This document shows, piece after piece, positions 41,329 through 50,136 of a stretch of 64,000 nt of DNA (position 1 is its first letter; every line of letters begins with the position of its first letter). The notes under the pieces are model-generated. The model worked only from the letters and a program-made list of their open reading frames with translations, was not told where the DNA came from and did no database searches. The stretch covers positions 1 to 64,000 of the IMG/VR virus record IMGVR_UViG_3300028763_000006; one strand, written 5' to 3'. The DNA comes from a virus. The position numbers were made by a program, and so were the translations under genes.

Positions 41329-41775
41329 TTATGACTCCTTAATAAGATCTCTATATTTTGCAGCGGTTTCGTAATCTTCTACATTAACACAATCCAGCAT
41401 TTTCTCATTAAGAATTCCTTGTTGTATTCCACGTATTTCAGGATCATCATATTTATAATTTTCTATCAAATCTTGAAATATATTAAAATATTTTTCTGTT
41501 TCACGAATAACATCTTCTTTTTTAAGATTAGCAACTTTAAACATATCTATCATATCAATATGTTCATTTACCTTTTTCATTTTATTATAAACACCATAAG
41601 CATCTAGCATAAGCTCATCAATATGTAAAACATTAGAATCCACTAAAACACTATCTATTGATATAGATTTATCAAGCAACATTTGATGATTAAATTTTTT
41701 GTGCTCAAATAAATAAAATGTTTGAACCCAAAAAATAAGGGTTCTGATGTCGTTAACATTAATCTTTGTTTTCAT
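41329..41775 (-). CDS. Hypothetical protein with UVR motif, 148 aa
   Basis: An alpha-helical protein whose last 20 residues (V-E-D-Y-E-T-A-A-K-Y-R-D-L-I) are a good UVR motif, the same as in the gene at 24292 but closer to the consensus. UVR motifs join UvrB to UvrC and occur in adaptors of Clp and arginine-kinase systems. It may bind a host or phage partner. It lies between two small unknown genes in the operon with the promoter at 42223. Confidence 0.6.
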   Translation of the reverse strand: MKTKINVNDIRTLIFWVQTFYLFEHKKFNHQMLLDKSISIDSVLVDSNVLHIDELMLDAYGVYNKMKKVNEHIDMIDMFKVANLKKEDVIRETEKYFNIFQDLIENYKYDDPEIRGIQQGILNEKMLDCVNVEDYETAAKYRDLIKES

Positions 41776-41788
41776 AATTTCAATATAA

Positions 41789-42181
41789 TTATTTAAATTG
41801 TTTTATTTTTTCTTTTTCAATAATCTCATCAATAATAATCAAATCACTAAGAGATAAACTATTAAGAATATTATTAAAATCATCTAAATTTAGTGATTTT
41901 ATTTTTTCTATTAATTCTTCAATAAATGGAATTTTTTCTAATCGTTCAAGTTTATCCGCTCTTTCTTTTTTTATATCTGGACCTGGTTTCAATTTACCTG
42001 ATTTGTATAAATCTATCAAATCTTTACTTTCTTTCAATCCTAATTTAGAATATTCTTTCATCATTTTAACAGACATAATATATTCAGTTCCTGAAATGTA
42101 TGCTTCAAATTCAGATTTGTGATCAAATAAAATTTTTGCGCCTAATATTAAATGATCTGCATTAATAATTACTGAATTCAT
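41789..42181 (-). CDS. Protein with ribosomal L7/L12 C-terminal-domain-like motif
   Basis: The 130 residues carry I-M-S-V-K-M-M-K-E-Y-S-K-L-G-L-K-E-S-K-D-L-I-D at about 35-57. This has the K-x-G-L-K-E-A-K-D-L-V pattern of the L7/L12 C-terminal domain, the part that contacts translation GTPases. The C-terminal 60 residues are a helical, acidic and basic stretch. It could mimic L7/L12 or bind translation factors. It is the first gene after a perfect host-type promoter, so it is likely expressed early. Confidence 0.55.
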   Translation of the reverse strand: MNSVIINADHLILGAKILFDHKSEFEAYISGTEYIMSVKMMKEYSKLGLKESKDLIDLYKSGKLKPGPDIKKERADKLERLEKIPFIEELIEKIKSLNLDDFNNILNSLSLSDLIIIDEIIEKEKIKQFK

Positions 42182-42222
42182 AATGAAATATTTTATTTAA
42201 AATTATACATCTATTTATGCAG

Positions 42223-42253
42223 CAAAGATAATACAATATTTTTAAATAACAAA
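42223..42253 (-). promoter_or_regulatory. Bacteroidetes-type promoter
   Basis: On the minus strand: TTTG (42253-42250), exactly 19 bp, TATCTTTG (42230-42223), then CTGCA. It lies 42 bases upstream of the L7/L12-like gene. Confidence 0.75.
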
Positions 42254-42255
42254 AA

Positions 42256-42567
42256 CTAATTGAATATTTTTTTCAATTTCTTTTTTCTTAGCATTTTTAT
42301 TCCACCAATAATCTCTACATTATCAAACTTAAATTCTTCACGTTCATTTTTTTTAGAAACATACAAAGTACTATACATTACTAACAAAAAGTATTGTTCT
42401 TTGAAAAGTGGATGGTCTTTTTTTATTTTATTTTTCAATTGAAATGTTTTCAATTGAAATAAATATGTAATAAAAGCATCACTTTTTGAAGATAACTCAA
42501 TAGGATTTTTATTTTTTATATGAAAATCAATATCCTTAATGAAATCATATAATTGATAATTTGACAT
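42256..42567 (-). CDS. Hypothetical protein, 103 aa
   Basis: A helical protein with a mixed N-terminus (Y-Q-L-Y-D-F-I-K-D-I-D-F-H-I-K), a hydrophobic stretch Y-F-L-L-V-M-Y-S-T-L-Y-V and a basic end (L-R-K-K-K-L-K-K-I). No family is recognised. It is 5 bases downstream of the W-x-x-G repeat protein, so it probably belongs to the same structural transcript. Confidence 0.55.
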   Translation of the reverse strand: MSNYQLYDFIKDIDFHIKNKNPIELSSKSDAFITYLFQLKTFQLKNKIKKDHPLFKEQYFLLVMYSTLYVSKKNEREEFKFDNVEIIGGIKMLRKKKLKKIFN

Positions 42568-42572
42568 AATTT

Positions 42573-43775
42573 TTAATCTAAATAAATAGTAGGAACAGAT
42601 GATAAATAATACAGATTTAAATTTTGATTAATTAATATAGCATCTGATGGCTGATAGCCTAATTCTCCATCATTAAATACAACATCATTAAATAATCCAC
42701 AAATAAACAATCCATTGTTAATTGTTCCTCCTGACCAAAATCCATTCCACCAAGTTCCATTATTGAATGTTCCATTTTCCCATATTCCTTCTAACCAAGT
42801 TCCATTATTAAATGTACCATTTAAATGAGTACCTCCATACCAAGTACCATTATTCCATGTTCCTCCTGACCAAATAGTTCTATTATGATTATCTGACAAT
42901 GATGTTAAACCTGATTGAATATTCAATCCTGAATGAAATTCTCCTTGATAAAATATACCATCATGCCAAATAACAGAAGGGAAAGCCAATTCTGTTGTAC
43001 CAGACACAGGCCATGAACCAAATCTACTTCTAACATTAATATCTGTTTGATTAAATTCACCATTCCACCAATGACTAGCAGAAGAGCCCAATGATTGAAC
43101 AACTTCAGTATTACCAATAAAATCTCCTCCATTAAATTTTCCATTCCACCATTCATACCCTTGAAATGTTCCATTTAAAAATGTTCCATTAACCCACTCA
43201 CTATTATAAAATATACCATCTTTAAATATACTATCATTAACATAATAGCTCAACCAAACAGCATTTCTAAAAATACCATTATTAAATATACCAGTTTCCC
43301 ATCTAGTATGATAATAAATAATCTCACTATTTAACATTTGATCCCAAGTATCAACGTCTTTATCAGTACCTTGATCAATTCCTGGTCCGAAATATCCATT
43401 AAAAAATTCGCCTCTTCTCCAAATACCACGTCTAAATTGTGAATATATTGGATTATTTTTTTCTATAATTCTTATATTTCTTTGTAATAATTGATTAGTA
43501 TCAAAGCGATAAGAATAGAATTTTCCATTTTTCCATTCACCATCTTCCCATATTCCAGAATACCAAGTACCATCTTCCCATTCTCCTGCTTTCCAAGTAC
43601 CTGAATACCAAACCAATCCATAATCATCCTGTCCTATTATTGCATTCTCAATAATTGCATTTAATAACCAAATATATTTTCTTTTGATAATATCTGGTGT
43701 TAATCCATCAATCATAACACAATTTAATAATGCATCAGAATAATTGGTTATATTATAAATTTTTGTTGTTGCCAT
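42573..43775 (-). CDS. Structural protein with W-x-x-G pentapeptide-like repeats
   Basis: The 400 residues hold long runs of five-residue units of the type (N/D/x)-G-(T/E/I)-W/F-x. Examples are G-T-W-Y-S-G-I-W-E-D-G-E-W-K-N-G at about 60-82 and G-T-F-N-N-G-T-W-L-E-G-I-W near the end. A regular bulky aromatic every five residues, facing a Gly turn, suggests a beta-solenoid related to pentapeptide-repeat folds. The first 50 residues look like an attachment domain. A fibre or baseplate surface protein is likely, since it lies behind a late-type promoter and near the fibre genes. Confidence 0.65.
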   Translation of the reverse strand: MATTKIYNITNYSDALLNCVMIDGLTPDIIKRKYIWLLNAIIENAIIGQDDYGLVWYSGTWKAGEWEDGTWYSGIWEDGEWKNGKFYSYRFDTNQLLQRNIRIIEKNNPIYSQFRRGIWRRGEFFNGYFGPGIDQGTDKDVDTWDQMLNSEIIYYHTRWETGIFNNGIFRNAVWLSYYVNDSIFKDGIFYNSEWVNGTFLNGTFQGYEWWNGKFNGGDFIGNTEVVQSLGSSASHWWNGEFNQTDINVRSRFGSWPVSGTTELAFPSVIWHDGIFYQGEFHSGLNIQSGLTSLSDNHNRTIWSGGTWNNGTWYGGTHLNGTFNNGTWLEGIWENGTFNNGTWWNGFWSGGTINNGLFICGLFNDVVFNDGELGYQPSDAILINQNLNLYYLSSVPTIYLD

Positions 43776-43780
43776 ATTAA

Positions 43781-43800
43781 CCTATATATAAAAAAACTTC
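43781..43800 (-). promoter_or_regulatory. Candidate late-promoter motif (minus strand)
   Basis: Read on the minus strand: TGAAGTTTTTTTATATATAG, six bases before the ATG of the W-x-x-G repeat gene. It matches the motif at 11635 closely (GAAG, T-run, ATATATA). Confidence 0.45.
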
Positions 43801-43860
43801 ATTTAAAATAAAACATATAAAAAAATAATGACTAAAAAATAAAAATTAAATTGAATTAAT

Positions 43861-44217
43861 ATGGATATGAAAAAAACAATATTTCTTGATATTGATGGTA
43901 CATTATTTAAACACAAAGGTAATTTATCAAATATACTATTTGAAGAGTCTGAAATTTTACCAGGAGTTATTGAAAAAATAAATAAATGGAATTCAGATGG
44001 ACACAAAATAATATTAACTACTGGAAGAACAGAATCTATGAGAAAAAGAACAGATGAACAATTACAAAAAAATGGAATATTTTATGATCAATTAATAATG
44101 GGATTAACAAGAGGAGAAAGAATAATTATAAATGACAAGAAGCCAGACAATGACATGATTACTGCATCTGCTGTTGAAATAAATAGAAATGTAGGCTTAA
44201 TAAATATTAATATTTGA
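43861..44217 (+). CDS. HAD-family phosphatase-like protein
   Basis: The 118 residues show motif I F-L-D-I-D-G-T with D10 and D12, motif II L-T-T-G-R at 52-56, and a late I-I-N-D-K-K-P-D-N-D where D92 fits the metal-binding motif. No cap domain insert is present, so it is the short C0 HAD type used by small sugar-phosphate or polynucleotide phosphatases. The substrate is unknown. An alternative start at 43867 gives M-K-K-T-I-F. It is a single gene between divergent structural genes. Confidence 0.78.
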   Translation: MDMKKTIFLDIDGTLFKHKGNLSNILFEESEILPGVIEKINKWNSDGHKIILTTGRTESMRKRTDEQLQKNGIFYDQLIMGLTRGERIIINDKKPDNDMITASAVEINRNVGLININI

Positions 44218-44273
44218 TTTATATCAATGTAATTAAAATATTTTATATTACATTTACAAAAAATTAATGAATT

Positions 44274-44558
44274 ATGAAATTTTTTAGTATATTCAAAAAG
44301 AAAAAAGAAGAAGATAAAAAAGAAAAAAAGAAAAAATTCATACTTGATGACTCATCAAATATTGAAAAATTCAATTATTGGTTTTGTCATGAATATGAAG
44401 GTTATGACGGAAGAAAAGGTGCAATTGGAATATTCAAAAGACTAGATAAACTATCACCTAACATGATAGAAGATTGGTTTAAACATTTGAATGTTTATTA
44501 TGAATTCACAGATATATCCAGAATGATAGATTTAATTAGATTAAATTGGAGAAATTAA
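44274..44558 (+). CDS. Hypothetical protein, 94 aa, with basic start
   Basis: The first 25 residues are almost only K and E (F-K-K-K-K-E-E-D-K-K-E), then comes a folded part with F-N-Y-W-F-C-H-E-Y-E-G-Y and I-E-D-W-F-K-H-L-N-V-Y-Y. No family is recognised. It is followed by the terminator at 44557. Confidence 0.55.
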   Translation: MKFFSIFKKKKEEDKKEKKKKFILDDSSNIEKFNYWFCHEYEGYDGRKGAIGIFKRLDKLSPNMIEDWFKHLNVYYEFTDISRMIDLIRLNWRN

Positions 44559-44594
44559 AATAAAACCAAAACTTAATTGTTTTGGTTTTATTTT
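44557..44594. terminator. Bidirectional terminator
   Basis: A 16-bp perfect stem (AAAATAAAACCAAAAC with GTTTTGGTTTTATTTT), between the HAD/small gene pair and the convergent fibre gene. Confidence 0.88.
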
Positions 44595-44595
44595 A

Positions 44596-46941
44596 TTAGG
44601 CTATTGCATCTACTATCGTGGTTGCATCAAATACTAATTTATTAACTCCTGTTGAACTAACAAATAAAATTTTTGTGTATGTAAGATAAACATAAGTTGA
44701 TATTGTAAAATTAGAATGTGAAAAATTATTATTAACCTGATTTGACTGAAAATTACTACCAATAACATTAAACATAAAGTTACATCCGATATTATTTCCA
44801 GTAAAATTATTTCCAACAGTATTTTGTGTATATTCATTTCCTATTATATTAACACTAAAATCACTTCCGATTACATTAGTAACAAAATTGTCTTCTATTG
44901 AGTTAGCTTGAAAATTCGAAATAATGTTATTATTACTGAAATTGGTTCCAATTCTATTACCTGCAAAATTGTCACCTGATATGATATTAATTTGAAATCT
45001 ATCACCAACAATATTAGACGTAAAATTATTATCTATAGTATTCTGATAAAATCCATTACCAATATCATTTGAATCAAATCCAGATTTAATATTATTCTGA
45101 TAAAATCCATTTTTAATTGAATTAGAATTAAAAAGATTTGTGATTATATTATATCGAAAATTATACCCAATAATATTAATTTTAAAATTGTCACCAATTT
45201 TATTATATTGAAAATTATCACAAACAATATTATTAATAAAATTAATACCAATAATATTATGATGATGCAGATTATTCATTATATTATATTGAAAATTAGA
45301 CTTAATAATATTGTTAAAAAATTGAATTTTAATATTATTATACATAAATGTTGCTCCAATTGAATTAGTATAAAAAGAATATTTTATCACATTAAGTACA
45401 AAATTCTTTGAAATTATATTTTTTGAAAAATTTTGTCCAATTGAATTTTGACTAAATCCATAACCAATTGAATTACCTTCATTAATATTTCCGTTATAAT
45501 AACCAAAATAATTACCAATTGAATTATTATTAAAATTGGATCCAATTGAGTTGTGCATAAACCCACTTCCAATTGAGTTATTATAAAAACTTTCACCAAT
45601 TGAGTTATTAGTAAAATTAAATCCTATCGTGTTACCATAAAATATATTTCCAAAAATAACACTAGTACAATTATTAAGAATATTATTATATCCATTATAA
45701 GATCCTATATGATTATTATAAATATTACTAGTATATGACACAAACATAGCATAGTCTGAATATAATGTTGTACAAGGTATATTTGAGTTTATGTTATTAT
45801 AATTAATTGCAGTTGTACTCACATAACTTAAATTATTCCATTCAAATAATTTCCAAACATTGTCATTATCAGAAGATGGATTAATTCCAGTCACTCCACT
45901 ATTTAAACAAACATAAATAGTTACTCCACTATATAAAACTACATCATTATTGTTATATGTAGTTGAAGGATCCCAAATATTAGTAACATTTATTTGCCAT
46001 CTACGAAACTTAACATTTCTAAAATCAAAAGGAATATTATTATTCTGAAGAGTATCAATTCTTCTATAAATATAACCCTTTGTACAACCAGGTACAATTG
46101 CTTGATCACTTACTGAATTATAATAAATTATATCTTTAGGATATAAAACTGAATAAGCTTCAGGTTTTAATGTGTTTGAGCTACTTGCAGTTACTAATAA
46201 AGGTTCTGTTATTCCACTATTGATATCAGAAGTACCTACAATAGTATGAACTGTCTGATAATCTGTAATCGAATAAGTTCTATTAATATTTAATCCATTA
46301 GAAAGGATCAAAGCTCTCAAATCTGCATATAATATATTAGTGACACCTGATGTAGTATTTATTCCATTTATTCCATTTATTCCATTTATTCCTGATGTTC
46401 CATTTGTACCACTCGCACCTGATGATCCATTAGTTCCATTTGATCCATTAGTTCCATTTATACCTGATGTACCAGTTTGACCATTTATACCTGATGTACC
46501 AGTTTGACCATTTATACCTGATGTACCTGATGACCCAGCTGGTCCAATTGGAATATTAGTATATGACAGCACTCCATCAACATCTGAAACTAATATTTTA
46601 CCTACTCCATATCCAGGAGATAAACAAGTAATACCAGATTCAATATTTATATTTTTAGTGTGTAGAGTATCAGTATCTGAGTCAAAATATAAAGTATCAG
46701 TTGTTGTACCAGAATCTTCAAAAAAATACATTTGTTTTATTGTATTTTCTCCTACTCTCATCCACACATTTTCATCCGTTTCATTAAGAAAAAACTCTCC
46801 GATATAAATATCAGTTGTTCTCCATGATGGTAGCAATGTATGATCATCATGTGATCCTCCCAACGCTGGAATTGTTGCAACATCACCAGAAACAGTATTT
46901 CGTTTTACAATAACTCTACTATATTTTTCAACTTTAGACAT
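44596..46941 (-). CDS. Tail fibre with collagen-like and 9-residue repeats
   Basis: The start at 46941 (M-S-K-V-E-K-Y-S-R-V) is chosen, as the longer frame adds 14 residues of AT-rich leader. The head domain (1-125) is followed by a collagen-like G-T-S-G-I-N-G-Q-T-G stretch (about 140-190). Beta-rich residues follow, then a long N/I/F-rich C-terminal part. In that part the 9-residue unit N-S-I-G-x-x-F-x-x (later N-I-I-G-x-N-F) repeats about 30 times. Such regular units form a beta-solenoid shaft. This is very probably a host-recognition fibre or adhesin. Confidence 0.75.
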   Translation of the reverse strand: MSKVEKYSRVIVKRNTVSGDVATIPALGGSHDDHTLLPSWRTTDIYIGEFFLNETDENVWMRVGENTIKQMYFFEDSGTTTDTLYFDSDTDTLHTKNINIESGITCLSPGYGVGKILVSDVDGVLSYTNIPIGPAGSSGTSGINGQTGTSGINGQTGTSGINGTNGSNGTNGSSGASGTNGTSGINGINGINGINTTSGVTNILYADLRALILSNGLNINRTYSITDYQTVHTIVGTSDINSGITEPLLVTASSSNTLKPEAYSVLYPKDIIYYNSVSDQAIVPGCTKGYIYRRIDTLQNNNIPFDFRNVKFRRWQINVTNIWDPSTTYNNNDVVLYSGVTIYVCLNSGVTGINPSSDNDNVWKLFEWNNLSYVSTTAINYNNINSNIPCTTLYSDYAMFVSYTSNIYNNHIGSYNGYNNILNNCTSVIFGNIFYGNTIGFNFTNNSIGESFYNNSIGSGFMHNSIGSNFNNNSIGNYFGYYNGNINEGNSIGYGFSQNSIGQNFSKNIISKNFVLNVIKYSFYTNSIGATFMYNNIKIQFFNNIIKSNFQYNIMNNLHHHNIIGINFINNIVCDNFQYNKIGDNFKINIIGYNFRYNIITNLFNSNSIKNGFYQNNIKSGFDSNDIGNGFYQNTIDNNFTSNIVGDRFQINIISGDNFAGNRIGTNFSNNNIISNFQANSIEDNFVTNVIGSDFSVNIIGNEYTQNTVGNNFTGNNIGCNFMFNVIGSNFQSNQVNNNFSHSNFTISTYVYLTYTKILFVSSTGVNKLVFDATTIVDAIA

Positions 46942-46997
46942 TAATAATTTATTATTTTTATTATATATTATTTTATTAAACAAAAAATATACACTTT

Positions 46998-49151
46998 TTA
47001 TATATTAGAATTTTTACCACCGTCAATTAATGTATATAATAACGGAGGATTATTTGGTCCAGGTAAACTAACATCTAATCCAGAATCCATAATATCTCCT
47101 AATTCATTTCCTTTCATACCATTCAAAGAATCTTCATCACCTCCATTCAAAACATTCCAATAAATTTCAATGGTAGAACCAGACAATACTGTTAAAGGAA
47201 CTGGTAATCTTGATTTTCTATCAGAACCAATATATACCAATTCAATTGTAGAAAAATATAAAAGAGGATCAGCATTTTTATCAATATTAGATCCTAAATT
47301 GAATAACTTTAATATGAATTCATTATTTTCATTTTCATATAATAGTCCAGTAGCGTACAATCTAAAATACTTATCTAATACTAAAATATCAGCATATGAT
47401 TTACAGATATATTTTCTTTCATTATCATTTTTTTGAATATACCAATCATATGGAACATTCATATAAACTTGATATAATATATCTGATATGTTTAATAAAC
47501 CATCTATATTTTGAATTGATATTATATCAGTAGCAGGATAAAAAGGAAATGATGAAGGTTTTTCAATTATCATTTCTGTATCATGAACACTATAAATTAA
47601 AGACTTACCATTAATTATTACTCCTGATATATTAATATATGTATATTCTTTAAATTTATTTAATAATCCTCCTTGTGCATAAATAATTCTTATTCTATTA
47701 TTATCAGTATATTGATATGTGAATCCAGTAAGTAAAAAATTATTATAAAGAGAATAATCTTCTTTGAATCCATTAGGTTCTAGTCTATTCAAATTATCGA
47801 ATAACTTATAACTAACATATTGATTATATGTAATAAAAGAATGATCAATCCAATTATTATTATCATTTAACGATATTTTCAATCCATCATAATCAAAATA
47901 TTTATCATATTCACAAATTTTTGCAGTAAATCTTATATCTAAATAATTTGTATTATAAGTTCTAACTTTTATATCATAATAATCAGAATATGGTGAGTTA
48001 AAAGACAATTTATCAAGAGCATCTTCCCAACTTATTCCAACATTTAGATTTTCCACCGAAAATGAATTGGGTTTTAAATCATTCATTATTCTATTTGGAA
48101 TAGTTTCTTCTAAAATTAAATAACCTGATTTAATATCCTTTATAAAGGTATTTAATTTTAGAATACTTATTGAATTTAAATCTAATGTATCACCACTATA
48201 AATATTTAACTCAATATAATCTCCTATCACACAATCAAAATATTGTGAATAAGGAATAGCAGTAAATCCTTTTAATATATTATTACTAATTTTATTGGTA
48301 ATACCAGTAAATTCTGAACTAATAGTTAATCCTGATCTAATAATATATGAATTGTGATGATAATCTATTTTAGCAATTTCTGAAGATAAATACAAACTAT
48401 TAATATCAAAATCTATTTCGTTATATTTTTCTGCATTAGTATTTAATTGTTTTCTTGCAACATCATAATCTGTAAAAAAAATTTTAGATGTACTTCCAGA
48501 ATCCGAATATAATCTTTCTAAATCATATTTAACTAAATTTTTAAGTATAAAAGATTTACCTTCAATAAAATATTTAACTTCTCCTGTAATTGGAAAAGTA
48601 GAACCTGCATTAGATAAAAAGAATTGTTTATCAGAATTATTACCTAATTTAACACTACAACTAAATTTATCAGATTTTTCTCTATTATTTAAAACATTAG
48701 AATTTATTAAAAAATTTTTATTTGTTACAGTATAAATATCATTTTCTGACTCACTACCTATATTTTGATTTTTTAACAAAATTAAATGTCCTGGCTTGAT
48801 ATTAACTCCATTAATTTGAGTCCATTGTTTAGATATGTCAATGTGGGTATCTGCTGCTACATCTACAAATATTATATTTTTAAGTACTCTATCAATAACA
48901 TCATATTCATTATACATATTAACAATAGAATAACCATCTCCTGTTAATAGATTTTCTTTATTATAAATATCATCTAAACTATTAATATATGTATATGTGA
49001 CTCCTGTTAAATATTTATTAAATCTAAAATAAATATCTCCAACTGCAATAAATTTATCTTCATCATATTTAACAGAACGAGTTTTCTGAACAAATGTTCC
49101 ATCATTTTGTTTAATCCAATCAAATTTTCTAGATTTTCTATTTTTTTGCAT
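46998..49151 (-). CDS. Large virion structural protein, 717 aa
   Basis: A mostly beta-rich protein with many Y, N, I and S residues and few charged helices, such as L-T-G-V-T-Y-T-Y-I-N-S and G-L-T-I-S-S-E-F-T-G. It has no enzyme motif and ends in a Gly/Pro-rich tail (L-P-G-P-N-N-P-P). It lies directly upstream of the fibre gene (56 bases) on the same strand, so a fibre-attachment or baseplate role is likely. The first 20 residues are basic. No family is recognised. Confidence 0.65.
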   Translation of the reverse strand: MQKNRKSRKFDWIKQNDGTFVQKTRSVKYDEDKFIAVGDIYFRFNKYLTGVTYTYINSLDDIYNKENLLTGDGYSIVNMYNEYDVIDRVLKNIIFVDVAADTHIDISKQWTQINGVNIKPGHLILLKNQNIGSESENDIYTVTNKNFLINSNVLNNREKSDKFSCSVKLGNNSDKQFFLSNAGSTFPITGEVKYFIEGKSFILKNLVKYDLERLYSDSGSTSKIFFTDYDVARKQLNTNAEKYNEIDFDINSLYLSSEIAKIDYHHNSYIIRSGLTISSEFTGITNKISNNILKGFTAIPYSQYFDCVIGDYIELNIYSGDTLDLNSISILKLNTFIKDIKSGYLILEETIPNRIMNDLKPNSFSVENLNVGISWEDALDKLSFNSPYSDYYDIKVRTYNTNYLDIRFTAKICEYDKYFDYDGLKISLNDNNNWIDHSFITYNQYVSYKLFDNLNRLEPNGFKEDYSLYNNFLLTGFTYQYTDNNRIRIIYAQGGLLNKFKEYTYINISGVIINGKSLIYSVHDTEMIIEKPSSFPFYPATDIISIQNIDGLLNISDILYQVYMNVPYDWYIQKNDNERKYICKSYADILVLDKYFRLYATGLLYENENNEFILKLFNLGSNIDKNADPLLYFSTIELVYIGSDRKSRLPVPLTVLSGSTIEIYWNVLNGGDEDSLNGMKGNELGDIMDSGLDVSLPGPNNPPLLYTLIDGGKNSNI

Positions 49152-49202
49152 CTATAAACTTTATTTCTTTAGTTGTATATATTAAAAATAAATAAGGTAA
49201 TT

Positions 49203-49451
49203 ATGAAAGTCATAAAAAAAGGTAGCATTGTAACTCAGGATAAAAATTTTTTTTATTATTGGACATGTCCAAAATTTAAATTAGAAGTAATTAAAATTGA
49301 TGGACGAATAGCTTATTTTAAATATGACATTATAATGAAAAATTCAAATAATATAATGCAATCAACTAAAAGCATAAACATTGATTATATAAAAATAGAC
49401 ATATCAGAAACAAGAAAACAAAAATTATTAAAAATAAATGAGCGAATTTGA
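49203..49451 (+). CDS. Small hypothetical protein
   Basis: The start at 49203 gives 82 residues (M-K-V-I-K-K-G-S-I-V-T-Q-D). A further in-frame ATG at 49173 would add ten. The body has beta-like strands (I-D-G-R-I-A-Y-F-K-Y-D) and a basic helical end. The likeness of the start to the tag is weak, and KFNL is absent. Its end overlaps the next gene by 14 bases. No family is recognised. Confidence 0.5.
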   Translation: MKVIKKGSIVTQDKNFFYYWTCPKFKLEVIKIDGRIAYFKYDIIMKNSNNIMQSTKSINIDYIKIDISETRKQKLLKINERI

Positions 49452-49770
49452 TGAAATAAATTCCTTAAAAGAAGGAACAGAAAAAATAGATAAACTAATA
49501 AATTTCTATAAAGTAACGGTAAAAATTAATGAATGGTTAAATGGGACAAATAAAAATTCTATTATACACTTCAAAGATAGAATTGAATATAAAAGAAATA
49601 ATCAATATCATAGACTAAATGGACCTGCTATTGATTATGAGAATGAAGACAAAAATAAATATTACTATAAGGGAATATTATACAATTCAAAAGATGAATG
49701 GTCGAAGATTACACAAAAAGAAGTAAGAAAAACAAAACTAAAAAGAATAAAAAAAGAAAGTTCAGAATAA
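49438..49770 (+). CDS. Protein with R-L-N-G-P-A type repeat (MORN-like phage domain)
   Basis: The 110 residues contain H-R-L-N-G-P-A-I-D-Y and Y-Y-Y-K-G-I-L-Y-N-S, the unit of a repeat common in phage and bacterial small proteins (R-x-G-P-A-x-x-Y ... Y-x-x-G). The N-terminal 45 residues form a helical domain and the end is very basic. It is probably a small binding or scaffold protein, but the function is unknown. It is closed by the terminator at 49752, which overlaps its last codons. Confidence 0.6.
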   Translation: MSEFDEINSLKEGTEKIDKLINFYKVTVKINEWLNGTNKNSIIHFKDRIEYKRNNQYHRLNGPAIDYENEDKNKYYYKGILYNSKDEWSKITQKEVRKTKLKRIKKESSE

Positions 49771-49786
49771 TCTGAACTTTCTTTTA
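49752..49786. terminator. Bidirectional terminator
   Basis: AAAAGAAAGTTCAGA with TCTGAACTTTCTTTT around a short loop, overlapping the end of the gene at 49438 and serving the convergent gene at 49784. Confidence 0.86.
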
Positions 49787-50056
49787 TTTTTTATAAATTA
49801 TACAAAATGGAGTATTATCACATATCTCTAAATAACTTTGATATTTTTTTCTCACCAATTCTGGATCAGGATTAGGATTAGAATCTGACAATGGAATTAT
49901 CTTCTTTAATAATTTATAATTTATATCATTAGGCTCTCCTTTATATAAAACTTTATCTATTTTATCTGATAATATAAAATCAACAATATCTTCATTTAAT
50001 TTTACTCTTTTATCATATGTTTTAAAATAAATATTTTCTTTAATATTAATTTCCAC
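49784..50056 (-). CDS. Hypothetical protein, 90 aa
   Basis: The small folded-looking protein has a strand start (I-N-I-K-E-N-I-Y-F-K-T), a D-I-V-D-F-I-L helix and N-P-N-P-D-P-E-L-V, ending F-C-I-I-Y-K-K. No family is recognised. An AAACTTTTTT/TTATATA motif lies about 20 to 55 bases upstream on the same strand, a possible relative of the late-promoter motif. It lies between two fibre-type genes. Confidence 0.55.
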   Translation of the reverse strand: MEINIKENIYFKTYDKRVKLNEDIVDFILSDKIDKVLYKGEPNDINYKLLKKIIPLSDSNPNPDPELVRKKYQSYLEICDNTPFCIIYKK

Positions 50057-50136
50057 AATAATTTCATTTTTTCTTAATATATAACTATTTAAGAAAAAAG
50101 TTTATATTTCAAATGTTCATATCTAAATCAAATATA

